Source of the DNA: Paraburkholderia caribensis | GTDB taxonomy: Bacteria; Pseudomonadota; Gammaproteobacteria; Burkholderiales; Burkholderiaceae | DNA length: 64,000 nt | Assembly: GCF_002902945.1 (NCBI RefSeq) | Contig: NZ_CP026103.1 | Location: forward strand, 1-64,000 | Direction of reading: 5' to 3' | Part shown: piece after piece, positions 1-10,624 of the stretch | Numbering within the stretch: the first letter of the stretch is position 1 | Layout: each line of letters starts with the position of its first letter | The notes under the pieces: generated by a model | The model's database searches: none | What the model saw: only the letters and a program-made list of their open reading frames with translations | Told to the model about the DNA's origin: nothing | Program-made: the position numbers and the translations under genes

Positions 1-1305
1 ATGCCCAGATCTTCGCCGACTGAGGTTCGTACTGAAAGCGTCAAAAAGCACGTGGCGGCCATCCACACGAGCGGCGAGCTTTCGCTGCTGGAGCGGAAGC
101 TTTCCAACGTGCTGCTACTGCATTCATACGACAACCTTCTGAACACGAGAACGCACCGTCTACCGGTGCGAACGCTCATGCTCGTACTCGGCTGGACCGA
201 AAGCGAAAACACCGAAAAGCTTCGAGAAGCGCTCAGGCAGCTTGCCACCACGGCCGTCGAGTTCAACGTCATGGATGACGGACGTGAACGTTGGAGCGTC
301 ATGCCGATACTCTCTTTCGCGGAAATTCGCGCGGGCGTCTGCTCGTACCGCTACGACGAGGCGTTGGCCGAGAAGCTTTACGATCCGTCCATTTACGCTA
401 CCGTGAATCTCGGCGTGCAGCGCAAATTTTCGAAGTCGCATGCGTTGACACTCTATGAGAATTGCCTGCGTTTTCAGAAGGTTGGCTCGACCGGCTGGAT
501 CGAATTGCCCGTCCTTCGGAAACTGCTGGGAGCGACCCAGGAGTATTACGACGACTTTCGCCGCCTGAATAGCAAGGTGATTCAGAAGGCCGTCAAGGAG
601 ATCAACGACGTCTCAGACATCAACGTCGACGTCGAGTATCAGCGGCTCGGTCGTTCGGTCACGGGTGTGAAGTTTCTGATCCGGCAAGGCGCGCAACAGT
701 CGCTTCTTACGCCCGAGACAGAAGACGAGTTCGCGCACGTCCGCGACAGTGAAATTTATCGGAAGCTCCGGGCTCACGGGATTGGCGACAAGCTGGCGCT
801 CAGTTTCGTCATCGAGGATGAGGAGCGAGCCCGTCTGGTCGTGCAGCTGGCGGAAGAGAAAGACCGCAAAGGTCAGATCAAGCGTTCTACGGCCGGGTTC
901 ATTCGGACGCTGATCGAGAACAAGGCCGATGTGTCTGAGCCGGAATACGAAAAAGAGAAACGCGAAAAGGCTCAGAAGCAGGCGGCGGCCGTGCGCACGC
1001 GCACCCTCGACGCCCGCATGCAGGAATTGCGGATCGACTTCGATCGCCTCCAGTGCGCTGCAGCCGTGAAGGCGCTGACACAGGATGAGAAGCGCGCGTT
1101 TGCCCGTCAGTTCGTCGAAGGCGACGGAGCCAAATATGCGCGCGAGTTCCGTCCCGATAGCCCGGGGCTGTTTTCCGGCTCGGTGGGGCGTGTGAATTTC
1201 GCGTCGTGGCTGAGAAACCGCGTGCGTCCGGAATTCGACGCGACAAAGTTCGACGGTTGGCTTTCTGAGAATCACCAGGAAGTTTCGTTGCAACGGAATT
1301 CATAA
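1..1305 (+). CDS. Replication initiator protein, Rep_3 superfamily
   Basis: 434 aa. The protein resembles plasmid and chromid initiators with two winged-helix domains: WH1 roughly residues 15-130 (LSLLERKLSNVLL start) and WH2 roughly 130-240 (FSKSHALTLYENCLRF, then TQEYYDDFRRLNSKVIQKA). The C-terminal half is charged and probably specific to this replicon type. Such proteins bind iterons or palindromes at the origin and load the replication machinery. The gene is followed at 84 bp by parA and parB on the same strand, the usual rep-par cassette of Burkholderia secondary replicons. The ATG is the first base of the window, so the upstream promoter cannot be seen; the record was probably linearised at this gene (inference). 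Confidence 0.85.
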   Translation: MPRSSPTEVRTESVKKHVAAIHTSGELSLLERKLSNVLLLHSYDNLLNTRTHRLPVRTLMLVLGWTESENTEKLREALRQLATTAVEFNVMDDGRERWSVMPILSFAEIRAGVCSYRYDEALAEKLYDPSIYATVNLGVQRKFSKSHALTLYENCLRFQKVGSTGWIELPVLRKLLGATQEYYDDFRRLNSKVIQKAVKEINDVSDINVDVEYQRLGRSVTGVKFLIRQGAQQSLLTPETEDEFAHVRDSEIYRKLRAHGIGDKLALSFVIEDEERARLVVQLAEEKDRKGQIKRSTAGFIRTLIENKADVSEPEYEKEKREKAQKQAAAVRTRTLDARMQELRIDFDRLQCAAAVKALTQDEKRAFARQFVEGDGAKYAREFRPDSPGLFSGSVGRVNFASWLRNRVRPEFDATKFDGWLSENHQEVSLQRNS

Positions 1306-1389
1306 AAATCGCGGTTTTCCGTTGAATAAATGGCTTTCTGTCGAGCCATCTGATATAAGCTGACTGCATCGTCTTTTGCGGATCAGCTA

Positions 1390-2541
1390 ATGAACATCAC
1401 TATTCAAGACATCGTCGATCAGGCCGCGCGCGCGACTGACATCGTCTCGCAGGTTCGGGGTCGCATGCTGGCTCCCAACGCCCGCAAAAACCCTCCCGTT
1501 TTCAACGCTTCCCAGCTTGCTGCGCTGTGTGAAGTCGACAAGAGTCAAATCACTTACCGCACGTCGAAAGGGGACCTTCCCCCGGGAACCGTCAACGCGA
1601 CGGGCTCGCGGCGCGAATTCTCCTTGCTGGAAGCCCGCGAATGGGTACGCGCCTACCGCGGCAACGCGCTGCGACCGGCGAATGCACCGGCCATGACGGT
1701 CGCCATCGGTAACTTCAAGGGTGGCGTCAGCAAGACGACTACGGCGATGACGCTAGCCCAAGGCTTGAGTTTGCGCGGTCATCGCGTGCTGGTGATCGAC
1801 ACCGATCCGCAAGGCTCGTTGACCACGTTGTTCGGCATTCTTCCCGATACCGAGGTCGAGGAAGATTCGACGATCACGGCCTTGGCGACAGGAGATCAAA
1901 CGAGTATCGAATACGCAATCCGCGAGACGTATTGGGATGGCATCGATCTCGTGCCTGCCTCGTCTTCGCTCTTCAACGTCGAGTTCATCCTGCCGAGCCG
2001 GCAAATGAAGGAACCGGACTTCGAATTCTGGAACGTGTTGAACACGAGCCTCGAACAGGCGCGCAGCAACTATGACGTGATCATCATCGACACGCCGCCC
2101 GCGCTGAGCTACGGCACCGTCAACGCGTTCATGGCCGCCGATGGCCTGATCGTCCCGACGCCGCCGAATGCACTCGACTTTGCCAGCTCGGCGCAATTCT
2201 GGACGCTCTTCAGCGATCTCGCGTCGAACCTCACGGCAGAAACGAACACGGACAAGTCGTTCGAGTTCATTCACGTGCTGCTTTCGCGTGTGGACCCTGC
2301 CGATGCTGCCGCGGGCGTTGTGCGGGAATGGATCTCGGCTACTTATGCGGAAAAGGTTCTGCCCGTCGAAATTCCGAAGACGGCGGTGACGGCGGCAAGT
2401 TCGGCTGAGTTCGGCACCGTATACGACATTTCCCGATACGACGGCAACGCGAAGACGTACCGAAGGGCGCGCGAAGCCTATGACCGGGTGACGGAAATCG
2501 TCGAGCAATCCATTGTGGCCTTCTGGGCGAAGTCAGAATAA
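1390..2541 (+). CDS. parA: ParA-family partition ATPase
   Basis: 383 aa. A deviant Walker A motif, KGGVSKTTT, lies at about residues 110-118, followed by VLVIDTDPQGS (about 133-143) and DVIIIDTPPALS, the switch regions of ParA/MinD ATPases. An N-terminal extension of about 100 residues carries a helix-turn-helix-like segment (FNASQLAALCEVDKSQITYR), as in type Ia ParA proteins that also repress their own operon. It should move ParB-parS complexes over the nucleoid to segregate the replicon. parB starts 12 bp downstream, so the two are co-transcribed. Confidence 0.92.
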   Translation: MNITIQDIVDQAARATDIVSQVRGRMLAPNARKNPPVFNASQLAALCEVDKSQITYRTSKGDLPPGTVNATGSRREFSLLEAREWVRAYRGNALRPANAPAMTVAIGNFKGGVSKTTTAMTLAQGLSLRGHRVLVIDTDPQGSLTTLFGILPDTEVEEDSTITALATGDQTSIEYAIRETYWDGIDLVPASSSLFNVEFILPSRQMKEPDFEFWNVLNTSLEQARSNYDVIIIDTPPALSYGTVNAFMAADGLIVPTPPNALDFASSAQFWTLFSDLASNLTAETNTDKSFEFIHVLLSRVDPADAAAGVVREWISATYAEKVLPVEIPKTAVTAASSAEFGTVYDISRYDGNAKTYRRAREAYDRVTEIVEQSIVAFWAKSE

Positions 2542-2553
2542 GGGGAGGAGTAA

Positions 2554-3519
2554 ATGTCGATCAAGGACAGGCTTGCAAAGAAGACGGGTGACTTGATGGT
2601 TCCTGCTCCGTCCCAGGACGCGGGGCGTAGTGCATCGCCGCGTACCGCGCCCGGGCAGATGCTGGCGTTTCGCAGCGCGATGCGCGAAAGCTCGGATCGC
2701 GTCTCGCAACTGGAAGCGCAGCTTAAGGAATACGACGGCGCCGTCGCGATCCGTGCGCTCGATCCGAAGACTATCCGGGCGTCAAAATGGGCGAACCGCC
2801 AGGATTTCGGTGACGAGAGTTTTGCCGAGCTGAAGTCGTTGATCGCCGAGGCGGGCGGCAACACGCAACCGATCAAGGTACGTCCTTCGGGCGACGGTGA
2901 AGGATACGAAATTGTGTTCGGGCATCGTCGGCATCGCGCGTGCATGGAACTCGATTTGCCGGTGAACGCGATCGTCGATGGCGAGATCACGGAGCAAGGT
3001 CAGTTTGTCCAGATGGATCAGGAGAACCGCGCGCGGAAAAACCTGAGTCCTTGGGAACAGGGGGTCTGGTACAAGCGTGCGCTCGACGACAAGTTGTGGC
3101 CGTCGCAGAACGCGATGGCGAAGGCGTGCGGTCTGTCGCAGGGGAATATCTCTAGCGCGCTGCTCGTGGCCGAGCTTCCGGCCGAGGTGGTTGGTGCGTT
3201 CCCATCCCCGCACGATATCCAGTTTCAGGCTGCGCGGAAGTTGTCGGTCGCGCTCAAGAAAGCTGCCGACGAGGTCGTCCAGCGGGCGGTCGAGCTTGCT
3301 GAGGATTCGTCGCGTACGGCTCCTGAGGTGCTGGCTGCGTTGCTGGCGGCGGCTCGGCCCGCGGCTCCTGTCCGGAAGGAAGAGGAGGTTGGGATCGAGC
3401 GGAAGGGAGAACTGTTGGTGATTCGTTTGCGCGCGAGCGGTGTGCCGCAAGATCGCGTGGAAGAGTTGCGGCAGTTGATTACTGGATTTCTTGAGGATGT
3501 GCAGTCGGCGGCTGATTGA
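2554..3519 (+). CDS. parB: ParB-family centromere-binding protein
   Basis: 321 aa, preceded by a strong ribosome-binding site (AAGGGGAGGAGTAA). The ParB/Srx nucleotide-binding fold is visible at GHRRHRAC (about residues 123-130) and QENRARKNLSPWEQG (about 155-169). The DNA-binding helix-turn-helix follows (SQNAMAKACGLSQGNISSAL), then a C-terminal dimerisation region. It should bind parS sites and act with the ParA encoded directly upstream. Three copies of a palindrome 0.4-0.6 kb downstream are candidate binding sites for it or for Rep. Confidence 0.92.
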   Translation: MSIKDRLAKKTGDLMVPAPSQDAGRSASPRTAPGQMLAFRSAMRESSDRVSQLEAQLKEYDGAVAIRALDPKTIRASKWANRQDFGDESFAELKSLIAEAGGNTQPIKVRPSGDGEGYEIVFGHRRHRACMELDLPVNAIVDGEITEQGQFVQMDQENRARKNLSPWEQGVWYKRALDDKLWPSQNAMAKACGLSQGNISSALLVAELPAEVVGAFPSPHDIQFQAARKLSVALKKAADEVVQRAVELAEDSSRTAPEVLAALLAAARPAAPVRKEEEVGIERKGELLVIRLRASGVPQDRVEELRQLITGFLEDVQSAAD

Positions 3520-3528
3520 GGTTTGCGC

Positions 3529-3558
3529 GGGTGCCCGTCTGGTGGACGGTGGGCACCC
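3529..3558 (+). terminator. Hairpin after parB, candidate terminator
   Basis: Perfect 8-bp arms GGGTGCCC (3529-3536) and GGGCACCC (3551-3558) begin 10 bp after the parB stop. The tract that follows is only moderately T-rich (TGTAATGTGATTTGTT), so termination may be inefficient. Confidence 0.5.
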
Positions 3559-3894
3559 GGTGTAATGTGATTTGTTCGTGTTTGGTAGTTGAGTGTCTTC
3601 CCCCAGGCGGCGTTCGTTTCTTGTGACGCCGCTTTTCTTTTTGGTCATTCGACCAGTCTCTCTCCCCACTCTCCGCGATTTTTCTGGCACTGCGCTTCTG
3701 GCGGCTGGGGTATTTTTGTGTGGCGGCGCGCGTGGGCTGGCTTCAGGCTCTGGTGATCGTTCGGGGCACCGGGACGGGATTCTCAGGATCGGGTCCATCA
3801 CGCGTTGTAGGCGAACCCAGTTTCTGTGTGACCGTGTTCAGTGTGTGCGGTGCCGGTGGCTGTTTTAGGGCGGCGCGGAAATTCTGTGGTGGGT

Positions 3895-3909
3895 TATTTA
3901 CGGTAAATA
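3895..3909 (-). repeat. 15-bp palindrome, copy 1 (parS or Rep site)
   Basis: Reads TATTTACGGTAAATA on the plus strand. On the minus strand the match to copy 2 extends over CTATTTACCGTAAATAACCC, so copies 1 and 2 are inverted relative to each other. Confidence 0.6.
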
Positions 3910-4031
3910 GGGCTGTGCAGGTGGCCGCGTGTGTGCTCTCGCGCAATCCTTCGCGTCGCCGCGCGGGAAAGTGCGCACGAGAAGTTTGCCGGTTTCGGTG
4001 ATCGGCTTAACGGAGGTCGGACAGTGGGGGC

Positions 4032-4046
4032 TATTTACCGTAAATA
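4032..4046 (+). repeat. 15-bp palindrome, copy 2 (parS or Rep site)
   Basis: Reads TATTTACCGTAAATA, flanked by C and ACCC exactly as copy 1 is on the opposite strand. Confidence 0.6.
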
Positions 4047-4095
4047 ACCCGCACTGGTTGAAGCGGTGAGCGCACTAATCATCGCGTCTGAAAGG

Positions 4096-4110
4096 TATTT
4101 ACCGTAAATA
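4096..4110 (+). repeat. 15-bp palindrome, copy 3 (parS or Rep site)
   Basis: Reads TATTTACCGTAAATA with different flanks (GG before, GCT after). It lies 64 bp, start to start, from copy 2. Confidence 0.6.
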
Positions 4111-4469
4111 GCTGGCCGACGGCTCGCGGAAATGACAAATGGACTTTGGCCGGTTCCGGTGAGGCGTTGCTGCGCGTAGGCGAGTAGTCATGCTCCGAGC
4201 GTATCGAGGGTGGCAGACTCCCACACGTTCCCCAAGGTCGAGGACAGGTACTTGGGCGCCGATTGATCGAGCGCGACCTTGTCGCGACGGTGGGTTATCG
4301 ATGCACCTCGCCGAGCCATATCCGCGCGCGATTGTGCAGGTGCAATGGCCGTCGTAGGCTGGTCGATCGACTACATCGCGCCTTTGGAAGCTGAGGACTC
4401 TGGTCGGCGACCGAGATTCTTCGTCCGGATGTGGCGCAAGAAAAACCGGCATCTCGAGTGAACCGTGCG

Positions 4470-4712
4470 TTACCAGTCCACGTACTCCGCGAGCGCAGCG
4501 TCAATCGCCTCGGAAAATCGTGACGGGACCGTAGCCACGAAAAGCGCATCGAGCACGTCAGCCGTATCCTTCAAAAACGCGGACAGTCGCCCTGTCTTGG
4601 ACAAGCAATGAGGACGTGCTCCCCCAGTGACACCATGGCTCTCAGCGTGTCACGTGCTAGACCAACGACCGCTGTCTTGTGGTGATCGAATGCAGTTTCG
4701 TCGTTCCATGTG
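4470..4712 (-). pseudogene. Frameshifted C-terminal fragment of an unidentified protein
   Basis: Read on the minus strand, protein-like sequence runs through AFDHHKTAVVGLARDTLRAM and SLGEHVLIA in one frame. It then shifts to a second frame near 4600 and continues with SKTGRLSAFLKDTADVLDAL and SEAIDAALAEYVDW before a TAA at 4470. A stop also closes the frame at the upstream end. The family is not recognised. The regular amino-acid composition over about 75 residues suggests a decayed gene rather than chance reading. Confidence 0.45.
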
Positions 4713-4911
4713 TATGGTCAGTCCACGGCATTAATAATGCCCGGGTCGGGCAGTGGACGATGACGTGGGACGCCGATCGAGTGGATGCGGCAGCTGCGAC
4801 GAGCCCAACTTTTGAAGATCGGTGCCTTTTCGGATCTTTGGAGCCGAGGCGAGATGAACTGCGGTAGCGGCCGTATCCAAGCCTCTCGGGCGAATGAGCC
4901 TCTCGCGCGTT

Positions 4912-5082
<171 letters not shown>

Positions 5083-5083
5083 C

Positions 5084-6408
<1,325 letters not shown>

Positions 6409-7995
6409 TTAGCCATGCTGTTCCTTGCGGGCCGAAGTCTTGAAGACACTGACGGTGTCCAACAACCTCTCGGCTTGAGCGATGAGCATTTCGGTCGCGG
6501 TCCCGGACTGTTCGACCAAGGCCACGTTTTGCTGTGTAGTGCCTTCAAGATGTTCAATCATGCTGCGGACCTCTCCAATTTGTTGGGTTTGCAGCCGACA
6601 GGCGTCGTTGATCTCGCCCATTATGGAAGTCACGTTTCTCGAGGCAACAATCACTTCTTCGATAGTTTGCCCTGCAATCTGAACCATCCTGCCGCCTTCG
6701 CTGACGCGTGCGTCGCTCTCTTTGACGAGCGATTTAATTTCCTTTGCAGCCTCGGCGCTTCTCTGGGCAAGTATCCGCACCTCGCCGGCGACCACTGCAA
6801 ACCCCTTTCCGTGACCGCCGGCCTTCGCCGCTTCGACGGCAGCGTTCAGGGCGAGAATGTTCGTCTGAAAAGCAATGGCGTCAATGGCCGAGACGATCTC
6901 TCCAATGCGTCGGGACGACGCGTCGATTCCATGCATGGTTTCTACGACACGCCCGACTGCGTCTCCTCCGTTGCCTGCAGTGAGAGATGCCTTGTTCGCC
7001 AGCTCATCCGCCTGATTCGAGTTCGCTGCATTTGCTGAAACGCTCGAATCGAATTCGCCCAATGCGTTTGTGGCCTGCTCCAGTGCTGCGGCCTGCCTGC
7101 TCGTGCGCGCACCAAGATCATTAGTTCCATCTGCGATCTCGCGGCTGGCTTGCACGACACCGCCAGCGGCTACGCGGACCTGGTCGACGATGTTTGTGAG
7201 ACTGTCGCGCATCGCTGCGACCGTTGCCATGACGCTGCTGGCATCGTCAGGTCGCGCGGGAGACGGTCGTGAGAGGTCGCCATCTCGAATCGCGTTTGCG
7301 AATGCGATCATTGCACGCGGGTCGGCGCCAAGGGTCCGGGAAATCTTGCGAGTTACATACCAGACGACACTGAAGCTCAGGATGCTCGCGGCGGCGGCCA
7401 GGCCGGCCATCAAGATCCCGAACTTGACACTGATTTCCCGTGCTTCGTCACCTTCGGTGGCGCTGAGAGATTCTTCATAGTCAATCATGGTATTGACGGA
7501 AGCAAGCCATGCGACGAGTGCGGGTCTCGCACTGTCTAGCAGAACCCTTCGAGCTTCGTCCGAATCACCTTTTGACTGCAGGTCGACGACCTGGTCAATC
7601 AGGGGCAGTGCGCGTGTCTGCGCCGCCTTGATTCCGGCGTAAATTGATTTCTCTTCATCGTTGACGTGCGACCCATTCAGAAAAATCTTTTCGAGCGGCT
7701 CCGATGACTGGTCATAGTCATGCTGCAGCTTTCTGATGTTCTGAACGACAGATGGTAGTTCGTCCTTCCCCACCAAGGTCACGTCACGCAAGGCGATCGA
7801 GCGGTCGTGTACGCTTCCTCGAAAATTGATCGCGTATCGTTCCTTGACCCCGTTCAGATCGATAACATCGTCGAGCCGTTCCCGAATACTTTGGACCTGA
7901 GCGATGGAAACTGCGGCTAAGGTAACGAGTGCGACGATCACGACACCAAACCCGGTGATCACCGTTACTCGCAGGCTTTGAGTTGGAAATTTCAT
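6409..7995 (-). CDS. Methyl-accepting chemotaxis protein
   Basis: 528 aa. The layout is TM1 at about residues 10-32, a helical periplasmic sensor (about 33-190, four-helix-bundle type), TM2 at about 193-214, a HAMP linker, and a signalling hairpin whose tip AIAFQTNILALNAAVEAA lies at about 374-391, followed by GHGKGFAVVAGEVR. No NWETF-type CheR tether is present at the C-terminus (ends RKEQHG). It should signal through CheA/CheW to the flagellar motor; the ligand is unknown. Unlike most chemoreceptors it is preceded by a GTAACC-N16-CGAA signature (8159 to 8134) shared with the metal-stress operon next to it, which suggests metal or redox taxis. Confidence 0.9.
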   Translation of the reverse strand: MKFPTQSLRVTVITGFGVVIVALVTLAAVSIAQVQSIRERLDDVIDLNGVKERYAINFRGSVHDRSIALRDVTLVGKDELPSVVQNIRKLQHDYDQSSEPLEKIFLNGSHVNDEEKSIYAGIKAAQTRALPLIDQVVDLQSKGDSDEARRVLLDSARPALVAWLASVNTMIDYEESLSATEGDEAREISVKFGILMAGLAAAASILSFSVVWYVTRKISRTLGADPRAMIAFANAIRDGDLSRPSPARPDDASSVMATVAAMRDSLTNIVDQVRVAAGGVVQASREIADGTNDLGARTSRQAAALEQATNALGEFDSSVSANAANSNQADELANKASLTAGNGGDAVGRVVETMHGIDASSRRIGEIVSAIDAIAFQTNILALNAAVEAAKAGGHGKGFAVVAGEVRILAQRSAEAAKEIKSLVKESDARVSEGGRMVQIAGQTIEEVIVASRNVTSIMGEINDACRLQTQQIGEVRSMIEHLEGTTQQNVALVEQSGTATEMLIAQAERLLDTVSVFKTSARKEQHG

Positions 7996-8133
7996 GTTCG
8001 CCCCGTTTGCACATTGTTATGGCGACGACGCTGGGCGGTCTTCATCACGTACATAGTTGTTGACCAACCATTCTGTGCGTCGAAGCTTCTCCTGCGCACT
8101 TCACTGCAGCTAGTGTCATCACCGTCAAGCTAA

Positions 8134-8159
8134 TTCGTTCTCGACACGCAGCCGGTTAC
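8134..8159 (-). promoter_or_regulatory. Candidate ECF (SigF/NrsF-type) promoter for the chemoreceptor
   Basis: Minus strand: GTAACC (8159-8154), a 16-base spacer, then CGAA (8137-8134). This is the signature I recall for Caulobacter SigF promoters (GTAACC-N16-CGAA). It lies about 140 bp upstream of the chemoreceptor start. The rest of the 8015-8500 gap holds no supported gene. Confidence 0.65.
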
Positions 8160-8500
8160 ATCGCAAAGTGGATATTAAAAACGGGCATATCGGCGACCGA
8201 AGGAGTCGCGTTTTCGGGGACCGTCAAGTCTACGGCGGGTACGCGATGCAAAGAGATCGTTAGCAGGTAGCCCCAGTGAAGCCTTCTTCGCCTGACGTTG
8301 CGTCAGCTAAATATCGTGACAACGGAACCCGACAAAACAGGCGTCGTTCTGCCAGTCCCATTGCTCGGAAAGCATGAACATGCGAATTCGTTCGCGCGGT
8401 ACCACTCGCTCGTGCGCCAGGCAGTGAGCCGACGACGTGGCAGGCTGAGCTTTCTTCGGACTGTTCGCTGGCGCAGGCTTAAAAAGATTTCCATATCGAT

Positions 8501-8525
8501 GTAACCGAATCTCTCCAGACGCGAA
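8501..8525 (+). promoter_or_regulatory. Candidate ECF (SigF/NrsF-type) promoter of the bufferin operon
   Basis: GTAACC (8501-8506), 15-base spacer, CGAA (8522-8525), about 50 bp before the bufA start. The spacer is one base shorter than at the other three sites in the window. Confidence 0.7.
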
Positions 8526-8576
8526 TTTACTTAGGTACTCGCATTGGGTACCACCAACAAACTACTGGAGAGAAAC

Positions 8577-8888
8577 ATGTCCGCAAAGACAGTTGTGAAC
8601 GCAGCGTTGCTTGCAGGCGCGGTTGCCAGCCTGCTGTCGTCCGTTGCCAATGCTGCGCCTCTCACAAACGCCGAAGTTTCGGCGGCTACGGCAGCGCACA
8701 AGGAAAAGTGCTACGGGGTAGCACTGAAAGGCCAAAACGACTGCGCTGCGGGTCCGGGCACCACCTGTCAGGGTACGTCGTCGGTCGATTTCCAGGGCAA
8801 TTCATGGAAGTTCGTTCAAGGCGGCACGTGCACCAGCATCTCGGTTCCCGGCGGTGGTCACGGCTCGCTGACGCCCATGAAGTCCTAA
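8577..8888 (+). CDS. bufA1: Bufferin precursor, DUF2282 periplasmic protein
   Basis: 103 aa from the ATG at 8577, chosen because GGAGAG sits just upstream; a longer in-frame reading from 8544 lacks a site. A signal peptide ends near residue 26 (SVANA/AP). The mature part has the four-cysteine DUF2282 pattern, with Cys at residues 45, 56, 64 and 85 (KCYGVALKGQNDCAAG, TTCQG, GTC). Known family members (bufferins, or Gig proteins of Cupriavidus) are ribosomal peptides whose cysteines are converted by an MNIO enzyme to copper-binding heterocycles and which are exported to protect the periplasm. The MNIO gene follows 28 bp downstream, so the same role is inferred here. Confidence 0.9.
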   Translation: MSAKTVVNAALLAGAVASLLSSVANAAPLTNAEVSAATAAHKEKCYGVALKGQNDCAAGPGTTCQGTSSVDFQGNSWKFVQGGTCTSISVPGGGHGSLTPMKS

Positions 8889-8916
8889 CGTCGTCGGCTG
8901 GAATCGGAGACTCGCG

Positions 8917-9840
8917 ATGAGAACGATGGCCCACGCAGATGTCGTTGCCGTTCATCAACGTCTTCGATTCCCAGCTTCGAACGACTCGAGACGGATCGGC
9001 ACCAGTTTTAAGCACGAGCATCTTGCCGACATTCTTGATGCGCGACCTCAGGAAACGTTCTTCGAAGTTCACGCCGAAAACTATATGGGCGCTGGCGGAC
9101 CTCCGCATCGTGCATTGGAAAGCTTGCGGCGCGAACATCCATTGTCGGTTCACGGTGTGTGCATGTCGATTGGCGGCCCTCGACCGCTCGACTCCGCACA
9201 CCTGAAGCGATTTCGCGACGTGTGCTTACGGTACGAGCCGACACTAGTCTCTGAACATCTTGCGTGGTCAAGTCATGGTGGCGCTTTCTTTAACGATTTG
9301 CTGCCGCTGCCATACACACGAGAAACGCTCGCACTGGTTTGCGCTCATGTTGACCAGATTCAGGACGTAATTCGTCGTCCGCTCCTGCTTGAGAATCCAT
9401 CTACCTACGTTCGCTTTGCGTCGTCAACGATGACGGAATCTGAGTTCCTGAAGACAGTGGCAGATCGGACGGGCTGTGGTCTTTTGCTCGACCTGAACAA
9501 CGTGTTCGTGTCCGCGACGAATCACGGCTACGACGCGCGCACTTATCTGGAACAGTTTCCGCTGGATGTTGTTGGAGAGATTCATCTCGCCGGGCACGCC
9601 GAGCAACTCGATGACGAAGGTGATCGGCTACTGATAGACAGCCACGACCGGGCTGTCTCTGACGCGGTATGGAGTCTCTATGAGCACGTCATTGAACAGC
9701 GCGGCCCGATGCCTACGCTGATTGAATGGGACAGTGACCTGCCCGAATGGAAAGTGCTCTGGAATCAGGTCATGCAGGCCCGCATGCGGATGATGAGAAC
9801 CAGCGCAAATAGAACGGAGGAGGCAGTCCGTGATCTCTGA
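8917..9840 (+). CDS. bufB1: MNIO enzyme (DUF692), bufferin maturase
   Basis: 307 aa, the usual size for multinuclear non-heme iron oxidases. The TIM-barrel metal-ligand motifs appear in order: FFEVHAENYM, SVHGVCMSIGG, SEHLAW, ENPSTY, LLLDLNNVFVSATNHG, EIHLAGH, LIDSHDRAV and LIEWDSDLP. Relatives oxidise precursor cysteines to thiooxazole or related groups using Fe(II)/Fe(III) and O2. The gene sits between the DUF2282 precursor and the DUF2063 partner and overlaps the latter by 11 bp, so translation is likely coupled. Acts in the cytoplasm before Sec export of the peptide (family knowledge). Confidence 0.93.
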   Translation: MRTMAHADVVAVHQRLRFPASNDSRRIGTSFKHEHLADILDARPQETFFEVHAENYMGAGGPPHRALESLRREHPLSVHGVCMSIGGPRPLDSAHLKRFRDVCLRYEPTLVSEHLAWSSHGGAFFNDLLPLPYTRETLALVCAHVDQIQDVIRRPLLLENPSTYVRFASSTMTESEFLKTVADRTGCGLLLDLNNVFVSATNHGYDARTYLEQFPLDVVGEIHLAGHAEQLDDEGDRLLIDSHDRAVSDAVWSLYEHVIEQRGPMPTLIEWDSDLPEWKVLWNQVMQARMRMMRTSANRTEEAVRDL

Positions 9841-10624
9841 ACTGCACGGCGATGTAGCCGACCCGAGTTATGCCGCCTTATTCGTCTCCGGGCTACTTGA
9901 TCCAATGGCGCCGCCGCCGGACGACGTGGTTGCGAGAGACGGGAAGGGCGTGGCGTTGCGTTACAACGTGTATCGAAACAACGTTACTGTAAGCCTGATT
10001 GATGCACTTGCTGCCGTGTATCCTGCCGTGCGACGCATAACAGGAACTGAATTCTTTAGGGCGATGGCGCGTTTTCATGTTCGTGTGACGCCGCCGGCTT
10101 CGCCTTTGCTGTTTGAGTACGGTCGCGACTTCCCGGCTTTCATAGAAAGCTACGAACACGCGCGGGAAATGCCGTGGCTTGCCGATGTCGCTCGTATCGA
10201 GCGCGTGTGGCTCGATGCGTATCACGCAGCGGATGGGCAGGCCATGAGTCAGGAGGTGTTCTCGGCGGTCGCCTCTGACCGCATCGGGTCGCTGTGCTTC
10301 ACGCCTCATCCATCTGCGCGCGTGACGCGCTCTAACTACCCGGCCGTCTCCATTTTCGCGATGAACCGTCGTGATGAACCGGTCACTCCCATCTGCTCGG
10401 CTGAAAGCGAGGACGCTCTGGTGACGAGGCCAGATCAGGATGTTCTTGTGTCCAGGCTTCCACCAGGTGGTGCGGTGTTCCTCAAAGCCCTGATTGATGG
10501 CGCGTCTCTCGGCGAGGCCGTATCAGCGGCGTTCGAAGAGACGTCTTCCTTTGACCTGCGGGGCAACCTGGCAGGAATGATCGAGTCCGGAGCGTTTACC
10601 GGGATCAAATTCGGAGATTCATGA
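9830..10624 (+). CDS. bufC1: DUF2063 partner protein of the bufferin maturase
   Basis: 264 aa with GTG start at 9830, preceded by GGAGGAGG and overlapping the bufB stop. The N-terminal half has the DUF2063 pattern (LRYNVYRNNVTVSLIDAL, AVYPAVRRITGTEFF, FPAFIESY, LADVARIERVWLDAYHA). Relatives act as precursor-recognition partners that present the substrate to the MNIO enzyme. The C-terminal half is an alpha/beta domain of unclear role. The stop codon overlaps the ATG of the DoxX gene (ATGA). Confidence 0.9.
   Translation: MISELHGDVADPSYAALFVSGLLDPMAPPPDDVVARDGKGVALRYNVYRNNVTVSLIDALAAVYPAVRRITGTEFFRAMARFHVRVTPPASPLLFEYGRDFPAFIESYEHAREMPWLADVARIERVWLDAYHAADGQAMSQEVFSAVASDRIGSLCFTPHPSARVTRSNYPAVSIFAMNRRDEPVTPICSAESEDALVTRPDQDVLVSRLPPGGAVFLKALIDGASLGEAVSAAFEETSSFDLRGNLAGMIESGAFTGIKFGDS

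Larger units (their letters stand above)
3520..4110. other. Candidate origin/partition region downstream of parB
   Basis: No supported gene. It holds the hairpin after parB and three copies of the palindrome TATTTACSGTAAATA, whose AT-rich arms stand out in GC-rich surroundings. Position next to rep-parAB makes this a likely cis-acting replication or partition locus. I cannot tell Rep iterons from parS without binding data. Confidence 0.5.
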
